Shown: positions 23,202 to 34,160 of the stretch, piece by piece
Position numbering within the stretch: position 1 is the first letter of the stretch
Layout of the letters: each line of letters opens with the position of its first letter
From: Agrypnia vestita
Taxonomy: Eukaryota > Arthropoda > Insecta > Trichoptera > Phryganeidae
Assembly (NCBI GenBank): GCA_016648135.1
Contig: JADDOH010002110.1
Coordinates: 1-64,000 of the forward strand
Length of the DNA: 64,000 bases
Direction: 5' to 3'
The notes under the pieces: generated by a model
Databases searched by the model: none
What the model saw: the letters and a program-made list of their open reading frames with translations, nothing else
Told to the model about the DNA's origin: nothing
Translations under genes and position numbers: made by a program

Positions 23202-23504
23202 TCAATCAAAAATAATTATTGTTTTTCTTTTACTCATCACCTTGTCCTAGTAATTTCGGTCCAAACACTTGACGTGGCTTACTTTAACTTTTTGTACAAT
23301 GTTATTTATTGAAAAGAATTCAATTTTTAAGAATGCAATTTATCAACTGACGTCAGTTGATAACCGATAGTCATTTGATATTGGCATAATCTGCCGAAAC
23401 GATCATCCTGGTTTGGATGATAAAAATAATGAATTCTCAAAATCGTGTGTTGATTTTTTAATTTAAAAAAAAATTTAAATCGACAAATCTCTTTTTATTA
23501 ATAT
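23202..23504. other. Repeat scraps
   Basis: CACCTTGTCCTAGTAATTTC near 23239 resembles part of the LINE end at 54495-54670. GAAACG followed by ATCATCC-TGGTTT-GGATGAT (7-bp hairpin, about 23403-23422) may be another decayed hammerhead-type remnant, but CTGATGA is not recognisable before it. Confidence 0.35.
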
Positions 23505-24015
23505 TGTGGACGGGTTCGTGGCCATGGAAGGTAAATGAAACGCTTAAAATTAATTTAAGCTTTATTAATTACACGAAATCACTGGAAAAGAATTTAATCT
23601 GGGCAATATTCTTAAATGCACTTTTTTCTAGAATATTTCACACACTAATTCAATAAGTTCGTTCTAGTAGAATCTTTGCCGCACTTTTTATCACTTCTTA
23701 ATACCTCGTCTCTCATATACTGATGCACGTTACTTAAATTGCTCCGATTTGTACTAGAAAACTTCTCGCTTGTCGGTAGGTACTTTCTTGTTTTACTATC
23801 GCTACAATCGCACGCACTAGCAACACGTGACGCACAATTTTGCTTTCTACGGTAATAGCCTGATGTTAACTCTATGTGCGACTGTGTGCGCAGTAGCCAG
23901 ATGATCTCTTTTTATAGGTAATGTCGCTTTCTTGATGTTTCCAGAATTCACGAAGATAGCCCACCCAATTCCAGATTTTCTATCATCTCGTGAAAATATA
24001 AATAATGTTACCACA
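23505..24015 (-). mobile_element. Probable solo LTR
   Basis: Read on the minus strand the segment begins near TGTGGTAACATTATTTATA and ends TTTACCTTCCATGGCCACGA ... CCACA, giving TG...CA ends. It contains a TATA box, CCTATAAAAAG, and AATAAAGC before the end. The closing part resembles that of the LTR at 59599-60462 (CATTTGCCTCCCGCAGCCAC). No gag or pol remains on either side. No exact target duplication was found, so the edges are approximate. Confidence 0.5.
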
Positions 24016-24579
24016 AAGTTATTTTGCTGATATTGAAGAAAATCTATTTATATTTGATTGATTCAACCTATACTATCGGAATCATAAACAAAAAGATTCA
24101 TGTTTAATGAAAGAATGTCGAGTGAGGAAGATAAAAACCTACTTAACATATGTTTTTTTTTTTTAATTTAAAAGATACCTTAATTCTCTCCTTCACCTTA
24201 AGATATCTTGACCTATTACACGAATATTATGGGTACAACCACAATATGGCCATCAATTCTTCGGCAAGACAGTCACCATGAGCCATCGCAGTTAAACATT
24301 CTTCGTCTTATCTACGACCTTGAAAATTCCCCATGTCCCGACTACTCTGTTATTTCTGGCGTTCGTACAAAAATATTTCTCAAAATGTTTAAATTGAATT
24401 GCTGTTAACTACATAATCCTGTGATGTGTATTAATAATAACTACATAATATTTGTGCAAAACTTTGAAAGATTGTAAATAACAACGATTGTTAATAATAA
24501 TATTTTAATAATTTTTAATCTTATAAATGATACAGTATTCGTTTATTTGAATTTTAGATATATACGAGTATATTATGTA
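24016..24579. other. AT-rich DNA without recognised features
   Basis: No gene or paired repeat was recognised. Confidence 0.4.
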
Positions 24580-24860
24580 TCTATACCTATAAAATTCAAT
24601 GTCTGTCTGTCTGTCCAATCTCTATACAAATCTACACCATTTGTCCGATTCGACTCATATTTTGCATACTTATGCTTAAAGATCTGGCGAGTAACATAGG
24701 TGACATTTCCTCTCTTCCCTTTTACCCCTTCCCCACCCCTTGATATAGTTTCAGTGCAAATTTTTACCGTTCGACCTATCGGACTCAAAATTTGGAAACT
24801 TATTTGAAAACATTTCCTTCCTCCCCTTTTACCCTTTCCACACCCCATGATTTTTTCAAT
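24580..24860 (+). mobile_element. Possible Helitron-like 5' end with C-rich repeats
   Basis: TCTATACCTATAAAATTC begins at 24580 after an A and is followed by a CTGTCTGTCTGTCC tract, as in the other Helitron-like elements here. It is followed by two related units, each with a CCCCTTTTACC- or CCCTTTTACCCC-like block and a T-C-G-A-C/G-G-A-C-T-C-A element (about 24660-24740 and 24780-24850). The 3' end could not be placed. A glycine/lysine-rich frame on the minus strand is a product of the C-rich repeats. Confidence 0.35.
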
Positions 24861-25058
24861 ATTTTCAAATGCATGTAATTAAAAAGAGAAATTTATTTCA
24901 TTTAGGAGTTATTATTATCATTAAAATTAAAACCTTCTTAAAATCCAAATTAAATTCATTAATCGTTCAAATTTACGGCACTTTTCAAAATACTTCAATA
25001 TTATTTAATTATCTAAATATATTCTATTACCCCCCGCAACATTAAATGATTCACACAT

Positions 25059-25331
25059 GTACCTATATACAAAAAAGAACTGTACCTATATACAAAAAAG
25101 AGCTTCTCTTCAATGATAAGGTCTACATGACTAACAAAGTCTAAAAAAAAATGACAATTTAATATGTAAATATGTAAGATTTATATTTGTATTAAATTAA
25201 CTAAATCTACAAAAATTCTTAAATTCTTTATCTAATGATAAGGTCTACATGACTAACAAAGTCTAAGAAAAATGACAATTTAATATGTAAATATGGAAGA
25301 TTTATATTTGAATCTTGTATTAAATTAAATA
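25059..25331. repeat. Local direct duplications
   Basis: A 22-bp doublet, GTACCTATATACAAAAAAGA, occurs at 25059 and 25081. Then a unit starting AATGATAAGGTCTACATGAC occurs at 25112 and 25234 (period 122), with a few substitutions and a 6-base insertion in the second copy. Confidence 0.85.
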
Positions 25332-25569
25332 AATCCACAAAAATAAAAATAAATATACAATTCTTAATATTGGTTGATGCAAAATATCGAGGAAAAATAT
25401 ACATTCGTCAGGATATTTAACCTGTTATCTTGCGTATTTCCGGTGCAAATCCTACTTTCATACCTATCACTATTATATGCGGATTTCATGTAGTTTTATG
25501 TATTATTTTACACATGCATTTAATACAAGTCGTAACAGGACAAACTTGGTAACGTCTAGTACGTACACT

Positions 25570-25895
25570 TGATCATGCGGGACTTTTCTCAGATGTCCCC
25601 GATTTCTTAAGCACTCCACGTCCGCGTCTTAGACTTTTCTTAATTGAATCTTCACACAAATATGATCCAAGCATCCGAACCAGGTCATTATATAATGTAA
25701 TATAATATAATCTAATATGGAACAGTGCATCAGAAACAGTGTTTAAAAAAAGACTTAAAACGCACCTTTTTGTAAAATCCTTTCATTAAATTAAATACTA
25801 GTGTAGGACTCAACAACGTTAGTGTAAGGCGCCCTTGATGTGATTTTTTTTACGAAAATGGCACTATAGAAATTATCCATTTTTATTATTTATTA
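25570..25895 (+). mobile_element. CR1/L2-like LINE 3' end, copy 1
   Basis: The frame ending at 25789 reads IWNSASETVFKKRLKTHLFV, the W-N-S...F-K-x-x-L-K-T-H-L-F ending typical of a widespread LINE group, then KSFH and stop. The 3' UTR has GTGTAAGGCGCCCTTGATGT and AAAATGGCACTATAGAAATT and ends in a (TTA)n tail. The same 3' UTR occurs at 39540-39640 and, inverted, at 55495-55600. An earlier in-frame stop near 25693 marks it as dead. Confidence 0.8.
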
Positions 25896-26214
25896 TTATT
25901 ATATCACAGAAATAGGTCTCGAAGCGTTAATTACGACAAATATTGTCCCAAGGTACCTACAATTGATTAACCTTATTTTGTAACATTTTTTTTTAATTTC
26001 TTAAACATTATTTTTATTAATTAAATCCTTTAATACCTCACTGCAAACAGCAATGGTTTTTTATAACACTACTTTAATTAATTAATTATAAAAAGATAAA
26101 AATTTAAATTCTGGTTATTTGTGTTTTTTTCTCTCCCCTGTAAAATGTTGTATTTGCATATAGACCCTTTTTGTAAGTATACCTTCACTTAACTAATAAA
26201 ATATATAAATATAA
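25896..26214. other. AT-rich DNA without recognised features
   Basis: No gene is supported. Confidence 0.4.
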
Positions 26215-26690
26215 AAATATTGATTTATTAATTAACTATTAAAAGGACAACGTCACTTTCCACGTTTACATTTCATGATGTATCACACGTATATAAATAC
26301 TTGATTATCGCTGGGTAACAGTCTATTTACCACTCGTAGAAAATTCGATTCTCGTACGAAATATTTATCGCATTTATTTATTTCGCCACTTAGTTACTTA
26401 CTCGCCCGATTATTGAGCTCGACGTCTGTCGCTTCGCAATTCACGACTGGGCACACCTGGCCGTCATCCGTGATCGCGTCGCCTTGAACGATCTGTCACA
26501 ACAAGACTCTCGCGGCGGTCTAGATCAGCGCTATTTATACCCAAAAGCTAGATAATCGAACCTCTTAGATTTTTTTAATGTTCATAAGAAGGTTCCTGTC
26601 GCTTCTAAGCTGTTCTAGTCATTTGTAGACGTTTCCTAAAGGTTGTAGATAATTGTGGACCGCTCTACATCTTGCGATAGTGTTGTGACA
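26215..26690 (-). mobile_element. LTR fragment related to 59599-60462
   Basis: The minus strand starts TGTCACAACACTATCGCAAG and has a TATA box in GGGTATAAATAGCGC followed by a long leader with GACAGATCGTT and GCCCAGTCGTGAATTG. These blocks recur in the same order in 59599-60462. The promoter-like TATA box, TG start and lack of coding sequence fit an LTR of a Gypsy- or Pao-type element. The 3' end is lost or too diverged to place. Confidence 0.6.
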
Positions 26691-26774
26691 TATTACAAGG
26701 ACAGGGCGCAATTCCTTCTGTTTGCCATTCTGTGACAAAATTATTAAACTCACGTAGATCTAACAGTTTACGTT

Positions 26775-27160
26775 TTACCATGAAAATTTATTTTCTTGGC
26801 ATAGACTTATCCGCAGACACAAGGTATATTTTTAAGAAAAAACTTAAAGTAATGATTTCATAGGCTTTAAATAAACCCACAATGCACGTACACGCACACA
26901 CACAACACACACACATTCACACACACACACACACACACACATACACACACATACACACACACACACACACAACACACACACATTCACACACACACACACA
27001 CACACACACATCACCTTTAAGTAAGTAATTTTATTATATTATAATAGATATTATTGTAAGCGATTAATAGATGTATGGAGCAGATATTATTCAAACGCTA
27101 TAATCGTTTTCTTTGTAAAACATCTTCGTGCATTGTTAGCTTCAATTCGAATAAATAAAA
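26775..27160 (+). mobile_element. Retroelement 3' region with internal CA microsatellite, copy 2
   Basis: It has the same frame as 11880-12240: GGCATAGACTTATCCGCAGA on the left, a CA tract at about 26890-27010, then AAGCGATTAATAGATGTATG and a tail of AATAAATAAAAAATAAAAG. Inside the CA tract the block CACAACACACACACATTCAC is itself repeated. Confidence 0.7.
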
Positions 27161-27541
27161 AATAAAAGTAAATTAAATAATAATTTAAGAACTGCATTTG
27201 TCTCCTACTACCGCGACCCCGCGACTATGTAATTCTTTAATTTATTATCACTATAGAAAGCCGGTTGTATAGAATAATAAATAATCGCTGTTGAACAACA
27301 GTGAATAGTCTTGTTTTTCGCAGCGTTTCCCTAAAATATTAGCATTAATTAATAATGCTGCTTGCGTTGCGAGAATTAGCACGATGGCGCAATGGAGATG
27401 GGTAAACGCTGCGTCTATCCGATACATCGAAATGACGTGATGCCGCAAACAGGCACATTATTTCCTCACCAGGCACAATGCAACAATAATAATATTTTTT
27501 GCATAGATAATGATGTGTTTGGTGAAAGTTGCTGATATAAC

Positions 27542-27808
27542 ATGACGGCGAGCAAGCACGTGCAATGCTCCGCGGGCGCGCCGGCGTGCGAGCGCCTGTC
27601 GCCTTGTGAAGACGTTCAAATAATTACGACGATTCAATCATTATTGTTGATTTTAAATCGCCCGCTTCCTGTTTCGGATGTGATGTTTGATCTGCGTAAG
27701 GCTTCAGGGGAAATTAAATTAGTTTCAGTCACTGGAGCCTTAATGGAGCCATTGTTTTATGGACAGAACCAGTGCGAAAGCACCATTTTGCGTCGAAGCG
27801 TTTATTAA
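27542..27808 (+). other. CpG-rich possible exon start
   Basis: The ATG at 27542 is in a good arthropod context (AAC before ATG) with an in-frame TGA nine bases upstream. The first 20 or so codons are strongly GC-rich (MTASKHVQCSAGAPACERLS), unlike the surrounding AT-rich DNA, and TTTTTTTGCATAG at about 27496-27508 could be an acceptor. CCTT|GTGAAG near 27607 would be a mediocre donor. The frame runs 88 codons but the later part looks non-coding. No known protein is recognised; a CpG-rich regulatory element is an equal alternative. Confidence 0.25.
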
Positions 27809-27833
27809 TAATGGGTTTATTGCATATTCTGTT

Positions 27834-27841
27834 GTAGCAAC
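27834..27841. repeat. Left 8-bp target-site duplication
   Basis: GTAGCAAC, repeated exactly at 28438-28445 on the other side of the hAT element. Confidence 0.95.
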
Positions 27842-28437
27842 TAGTGATGGGTCCGCTCTGTACTCACTACTACAATGTAATACTACATTGTAGTAGTGAG
27901 TACAAACTACAAACACAAATTTCAAATAGTACACTTCATTTCAAAGCAAACACTACAAAGTACATATACTTCATTCATTTTTTACGTGAAATTTTTGGGA
28001 AGTTGATGTAGATATATGAAGAAATCTCTGGAAACTGTAACAATCCCCCCCCCCCATCGTCATTTATTTTCCTCGTTGACCTTTTTTTTTTTTTTAGCTC
28101 GCCAAATTTTTATTTGGGAAAAAAAGAAAAAAATATTAACTCACTAGTACTACATTACTTCGTTTCATTACACTTCACTTCATTAATACTACAATTACTT
28201 CATTTCATTACTTCACTTCATTAATACTACAATTACTTCATTTCATTACTTCACTTCATTAATGCTACAATTACTTCATTACTTCACTTCATTTACTTCA
28301 CTTCATTTCGTAGTACTACAATTACTTCACTTCAAGTAGTTTTTACTACAATTGTAGTGTACACTTTGTAGTCTTCAAACTGGTGAACGTGTGTGTGTTG
28401 TAGTCTTCATTTTGAAATGTTGTTTTTCCCTTCGCTA
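27842..28437. mobile_element. Non-autonomous hAT-type element with 8-bp target duplication
   Basis: The ends TAGTGATGGG and CCCTTCGCTA are inverted repeats (8 of 10 bases) of the hAT form, and GTAGCAAC flanks both sides (27834-27841, 28438-28445). The 596-bp interior codes for nothing. A perfect 20-bp inverted repeat sits near the left end (27860-27903), and 28140-28340 holds tandem copies of ACTTCATTAATACTACAATT-like units. ACTACA/TGTAGT and CACTTCATT motifs crowd both sides, as subterminal transposase-binding repeats do in hAT elements. It must have been moved by a transposase encoded elsewhere. Confidence 0.92.
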
Positions 28438-28445
28438 GTAGCAAC
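28438..28445. repeat. Right 8-bp target-site duplication
   Basis: GTAGCAAC, identical to 27834-27841. Confidence 0.95.
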
Positions 28446-29306
28446 CGCATTACATTTCTTATATGGGAAGAATTTTATTCGTACGTTCGTTTTATTTATT
28501 TATTTATAACTTATTCGCATATAAAATACAATTTGTGTTGGACTTTACCTTTCTCACTAGAAGAATCAGTGTTGAAACATTAAATTACAAGTATCTAGTT
28601 TCAAGTTATCATCTCCTTAATCTTTTAATTACATACATACTATATATAATTACATTGCTTGCAGCTAGGCCCTGCGGTCGGCTGTCTGGGCCGTCGCACG
28701 GCCCATGGTAGGCTACGCGGCTTTTGGTCGGTTATTTTATTTAAAGATCTCTCAAATACAATATATTTGTTAAACAATAATGGAAAGTCGCATTAAATCG
28801 ATATACTAATTTTGCATTTTTCATTTTTGGGGATAACTTTCCTAAAATGTCATGTGTGTTCTTTATGCCGTGTCCTCAAATTATAAATGCTCTGGAAAAT
28901 ACATAACAAAAATAAAGAAAATAAAGATAAACGATGTTCGAAAAATGACATTCGGAATGCGACGCTATAACCTGAAAAACATGAATATGATAGTTAACCA
29001 ATATATCATAGACAATGTATGTACTGTACGCGTTTCCATACTGGAATATAATATTTTAAAAACTAAAAGTAAATTTTTAAAGCAATAAATAGTATAAACA
29101 GAATACTTAAATATTTTCAGTGTTTGACATATGCCGCGCATGCGCAATTGCTCAATGAAAGCTAGATTTACCAGTACCAAAAAATGTACGTATGTGGTGA
29201 GATTCACAAACAATTTTAAAACACATATATGTATACTAAATAAACGTGTATAAATATTAAATACATTATTTTTATAAGTGACCAGTTTATAATATTTTAT
29301 ATGTAT
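28446..29306. other. Unassigned DNA
   Basis: No gene is supported. A GC-rich island at 28660-28735 contains the hairpin GGGCCGT-CGC-ACGGCCC; its origin is unknown. Confidence 0.35.
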
Positions 29307-29508
29307 AATATTTCTACACATTATATACATTAATTTGTTTGGGTGAGAAAACCAATTTTCATATTTAATATTTTCGATTTTTTTTCCAAATACTTTTTTT
29401 TTTTTTTCAAATACTTTTCCAAATATTTCTACACATTATATACATTAATTTGTTTGGGTGAGAAAACCAATTTTCATATTTAATATTTTCGATTTTTTTT
29501 CCAAATAC
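29307..29508. repeat. Tandem duplication, 87-bp copies, period 115
   Basis: 29307-29393 and 29422-29508 appear identical, separated by a T-rich spacer of 28 bases. Identity over the whole unit points to a recent duplication. Confidence 0.92.
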
Positions 29509-29939
29509 AAGTTTAAATAAACGACATGCTTCTTATCCTCCCTGCATGCCTCCATTATTTTTATATACTTGAGGACAATTCAATCATATAAGGAATGCTC
29601 TTCACGAAATATCAGCTTATTAAACAATTATTTAAAGTCGTAGTATTTTGCACACCTTGAGCTAAATTATAAAATAATTACGTACAAAAAAATCATCATA
29701 TTCAAATGACGAAGGCAATCAAACGTGGGTGAAAATGCTATCAAGAATTACGAGATTTATTTTTGTACACTTGTATTAGGAAAACTTGACACTGTCCCCA
29801 ATCTCCCACGAACGTGTCTCTTGGCCACGACCCTGGCAGATGACTCCTCGAGTAAACAATATTCAGAATCCATCACAAGTGTAAATATTTTTTCTATACA
29901 GCCGTCAATTTAATATTTACATTTATACGTCCACATACA

Positions 29940-30075
29940 CATCATTATCACAGCCTCACATCCCAGGGTGAGCCTTGTCCACCCCAATAACCTCCATTAC
30001 TCTCTGTTCTATACCTCTGTTAACAAGTCAACTTTTAGAGCATGAAGGTTCCTTTGGATGTCGTCTAACCAACGA
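29940..30075 (-). mobile_element. LINE ORF2 C-terminal relic
   Basis: The minus-strand frame reads WLDDIQRNLHALKVDLLTEV, then WRLLGWTRLTLGCEAVIMM with one stop. The W-L-D-D-I...L-H/R-A-L...R-x-x-W-R-x-L pattern is the closing segment of RTE/CR1-like LINE ORF2s, and the ATAATGATG end fits the tail. Confidence 0.6.
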
Positions 30076-30171
30076 AGTATTTATCTAACCCTAGTTTATA
30101 AATGTAAAGTAAAACCTCTTCCATCCGAACCAGGTGCGGGAACCATCAAAGTCATAGGTTTCAAGATGTGT

Positions 30172-30285
30172 TTTAGATGTCTCACAGAGACTATGAAAAA
30201 AAGAAATTTTCCATAAAAATTTCCCTAAATTTCCATAATTTTTTATGGAAAAGGAATTATGGAAATCTTTGGGTGTTTAGAGGGC
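30172..30285 (-). repeat. Dispersed repeat family G, partial copy
   Basis: GATGTCTCACAGAGACTATG ... ATGGAAATCTTTGGGTGTTT-AGAGGGCTTA corresponds to the copy at 7027-7100 and to part of 62864-62945. Confidence 0.5.
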
Positions 30286-30334
30286 TTATTACCTTAAGGC
30301 TGGCTTAAACGATGACTTTACACAATGTAATATT

Positions 30335-30546
30335 CATCGATTTCACCCACGATTGACCACCACATCAAATTTATCAAATGTTAGGTTCACAATCACTTTG
30401 ACATGGATAATGTGATTAGGGTAATATGATACACTCCCTATATCCCACTCATCGATTTCACCCACGATTGACCACCACATTAAATTTATCAAATTTTAGG
30501 TTTACAATCACTTTGACTTGGATAATGTGATTAGGGTAATGTGACA
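30335..30546. repeat. Tandem duplication, about 96-bp copies, period 115
   Basis: The unit beginning CATCGATTTCACCCACGATT at 30335 recurs at 30450 with about five substitutions, separated by roughly 18 bases. Confidence 0.9.
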
Positions 30547-30559
30547 TGTTTTTGTCAAA

Positions 30560-31110
30560 CAAAATATTTATAAAAAGCGGAGTTCAGTTCCGAGCACCAC
30601 GGGTCCACAGTCTCAAGAGAAGCAGCTCCCAGCGCCCACGTCCTGGCGAATTCCCGGAAGAGTCCTAAATTCCTATCATTCTTGATGAGGTCACACTTCC
30701 GCATGGACCTGTGTCTCACTACCTCCAGTCCTTCAACCATAACCTCTCACACGTACAGGCATATTGTTGGTTTTCCGCGTATTAAAAATTTTCTACAACA
30801 GTTTCTTTGGTTTTACATATGGCATCTTCATCGTCTGCATATGCCAACAGTACGCTATTATTTAAAATAGTCGGAAACGTGTAAATTTGAATCTCGGATG
30901 ACCTTTTCCAGTGCCGTATTAAACATCAGGCATGAAAGTGCACCACCCTGTCGAAGTAGAATTTCCGAGAGCTCGTACTGTATTCTGACTACTCTCATTG
31001 TCAATCCGCACACACGTACAGATTCACTTAAGAGATTGCGCTTTCGTAAAGCTATTTTACAATCGCGATGTGGGAACCTGCTAATTGAATAGAGGACCCG
31101 CATTGTATTC
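30560..31110 (-). mobile_element. RTE-like LINE reverse-transcriptase relic with YADD
   Basis: The minus strand encodes VRIQYELSEILLRQGGALSC and LMFNTALEKVIRDS, the motif block before the catalytic site. After a frameshift comes NNSVLLAYADDEDAICKTKE; YADD (30841-30830) is the reverse-transcriptase active-site box. Later parts drift out of frame. This is the internal palm/finger region of an RTE-type ORF2, unlike most other LINE pieces here, which are C-terminal ends. It is dead. Confidence 0.85.
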
Positions 31111-33639
31111 CAAGGATTAACTATATTTTAGATAAAGTGAAAAGACTAGCCGGAGAGATTTTCACTTGATTTATATTTGACAATCAGCGTCAAAATCACA
31201 CTTACATTAGACAACAAAGAAAAATTATTAATTTCTTATGCTTTCTATTCATTGTTTTCAAATTTATTTTCTCCGGGCATTTGTTCCGATTTTGTTGCGA
31301 TTATTTGGCAATTGTTTTTAAAAATACATTAGTGTACATTTGATTGATCGTTATTCAGGTAATGGCTCCTTCATATTTTGGATGGTCGGAAGGTAGCACT
31401 GCTTTATGCGGTGCTACCTACCATCGCCACCCTTAAAACATCTGTCGTTTTAAAAAAAATAAGGATATCCGTCGGGGTGCAAATTCTAAATGATCCGGCG
31501 CAGCAGTACATCCTTTGTGTCTAAAGGATCTTTATAAGAACATAAATGGACGCCAAAGCTTGTAAGATGCACACAGGTAGATGAATTTTGCAAAGGTTAG
31601 AACTTATAAATTATATTTGATATAAGGTTTTTAATGTAATCACGCCATTGTTTTGTTAATTCAATCATAATTAGTAAATTAATAAAACACCTCTGAGTCC
31701 TAAAATAATAAATTATTTAATAGAAAGCTAAATAACACGAAATAATATTTTTAATATATATAGATACATATAACATCAATTGTATTTTATATAAAATCCA
31801 ATATATATGATATTGTGATGTTTTTATTGAAAATCTACATCTGCATGCCAAGATTTATTACACCATTTATAGCTTTTGGAAAAACTACAATTTTTTGTAA
31901 GCATTTATTGCGTCCATTTATAAAATATTATACTCATAATTGCTACGAAGTGAAATGCAAATAATATAAATCTATTTTTCTTTTATATAATTAAATAATA
32001 AATAATCAAAGATTTTTAGGCATAACAGTAGGAAAGAAATAAAAGAAAATCGGATATATTCCCATTAGTTTGAGCTATATTAACAATAATGTCCTGACCG
32101 CTATGATATAACATTGAACACTTAGTCAAATTTGAAGTGATACATGTTAATTGTTGTAAAATAGGCGCTTTTTTTTTTTAATTGGTTGAAATCAAATTCT
32201 TTTCGATAAATCGATCTCTCTGCTAATCCAAGCAAACTTTTCGATAATCGGGTCTGTTTCCATTGGCTTATGTTATCACTATAATCATGGCTTAACTGCT
32301 ATTAAATAACATTATACACTTCGTCAATTTAAGCGGGATGAATATTATATGAAATAAGATTTTATTTGTAATGTCGATAGAATCAGTTTATTTCACCTGT
32401 ATTTACTAATTTCTTCATTTGAAATGTCCATATATTAAATTAAAATCAATATTTCTGATATTATCATAAAAATATGGACATTTGATGGATGTCTCGACAT
32501 TTTCTCATAGAAACTTCACTCATATATAAATAAGTCTTTATCGTTCCTATGTATAAAAGTTGGTATGTTTATAAGTTCAATAATCAATGATCTTACGATG
32601 AATAAATGTCGATGAAGGCGAGATGTTATCTATTTAAAGCACCAAACATTACATGTAAATATTTTCGTAAAAGCATTAAGTATAAAAAAAATTACTTCAT
32701 AAAGACCGTAGGAAGTGAGGTGATGTGCCAAGACTTGGATAAAAACTGCCGCAAGCTTTAAACCGGTAATACTGTTCAATATTTTAATCACTAGATTACA
32801 GTATTTTGGTAGTGTCAAGCAAAAAATCAAAGGCAATTTAATCCATTGGCACAGGCCGATAAATAATTAGTGAGTATTTATTTTAAAAATACACTGGTTA
32901 TTTTTAAAGTCAGCGTCTAAAGCGAGGTTAAAAGGAAAGAATAAAGGAATGGAAAGGGCCTGTTGCATAAGAGTTTCGATCTTCCTCTCGCTCGCGCGTT
33001 GAAACAATTGTTTTTTTGTGAAATATCGTTAAGAGAAATTAAAATGTACCTTAAAACTTGTGTAATTACAAATTCTCGCGATCAAGATAAAGCCCGTTTT
33101 TCGACAATGTCTTTGCATCTCAAATGACACCCTGTAGTTCTTCGCTGTAGTGTCAGGAAATAACGTATTTCTCTCGCTCTGCGTTTTCCTAAGCTTCTCT
33201 TGGTACCTCAATATCCTTCTTGTGGCGTTTATACTGTGTAGAATCACGTACCCGTACGTGATAATTGATTTGGTTCTGTGGTCGCATGTTGTGTTCTTCT
33301 ATGCTAATGACCGGCATCAATAGTGTATGAGCAGGCTGTGTAACGGTCGGTCGGGGCACCGCCATATTAAAAACAACACAACATTCTCAAAACGCGTTTC
33401 ACATGTTTGCACAACACGGTATTAACAAACCAAAATTAAACAAATAACATCAAATCTAAAATGTTCCATTGTCTTTCTTAAGGTCACGTGTATGGAAATT
33501 TTAGGCTTTTAAAATATTGCATTTTAGTTAAGTGTCATTTTCATCATTAAATACATATTATTCTCCTTTTAAATATATAGGTATTGTGTTTAAGCAACTT
33601 TATCGATCTAATATACAATATCCATTTTATTGATATAAC
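31111..33639. other. AT-rich DNA, mostly unassigned
   Basis: No gene is supported. AGGTAGCAC and GTGCTACCT (31391-31399, 31411-31419) form a perfect 9-bp hairpin. A less AT-rich stretch at 32940-33400 has no partner in the window and may be single-copy. Confidence 0.4.
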
Positions 33640-34160
33640 ATACAATGACGGTAGCACTTTGTGATGCAAATATTTCAATAAAATTAAAAGGGAAAGTACA
33701 CCAGACAATTGTCAGACCTGCCCTCCTCGATAGCTCCAAATGCTGGACTTTGTATAACACCTACAATAGCAGCACAAGCAATGGAGACAAAATTAAAACG
33801 TTCACGTATTCATGGAAGTCTGGGCTTCACAGACATCAATAGCAAGATGAAGGAGAGGTAATTGAGATGGTATGGCCACGTTGGACGCAGAGCCAGACGA
33901 TATCCATGGATCTTCCCTGAGCTTATATCCAGAAGACGACCAAAAAATTTGTGGATGATTCAAAGAGATGGTCGGATGCAGAGGCATGGATTCGATGACG
34001 TTATCCAGGACAGAAGACCATTCAGCCTAAGGACGAGATGAGCTTACTCAATCAGTCGACGACGACAGAATTGGGATGAAGCCAGGGAGAAGGACAAGAG
34101 AGAGAACACACATGAGAAGGGGACAGATTATCAGCTAAGGGGCGGAGAAAGGGTAGGTTT
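33640..34160 (+). mobile_element. LINE ORF2 C-terminal relic
   Basis: The frame from 33645 reads ISIKLKGKVHQTIVRPALLD and SSKCWTL, corresponding to the L-K-x-K-I/V-Y-x-x-x-V-R-P...Y-G-S-E-C-W block of RTE-like LINEs. It continues after frameshifts with RWYGHVGRRARR and RRRPKNLWMIQRDG, then NWDEAREKDK. The conserved order supports the call; stops and shifts show decay. Confidence 0.75.
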
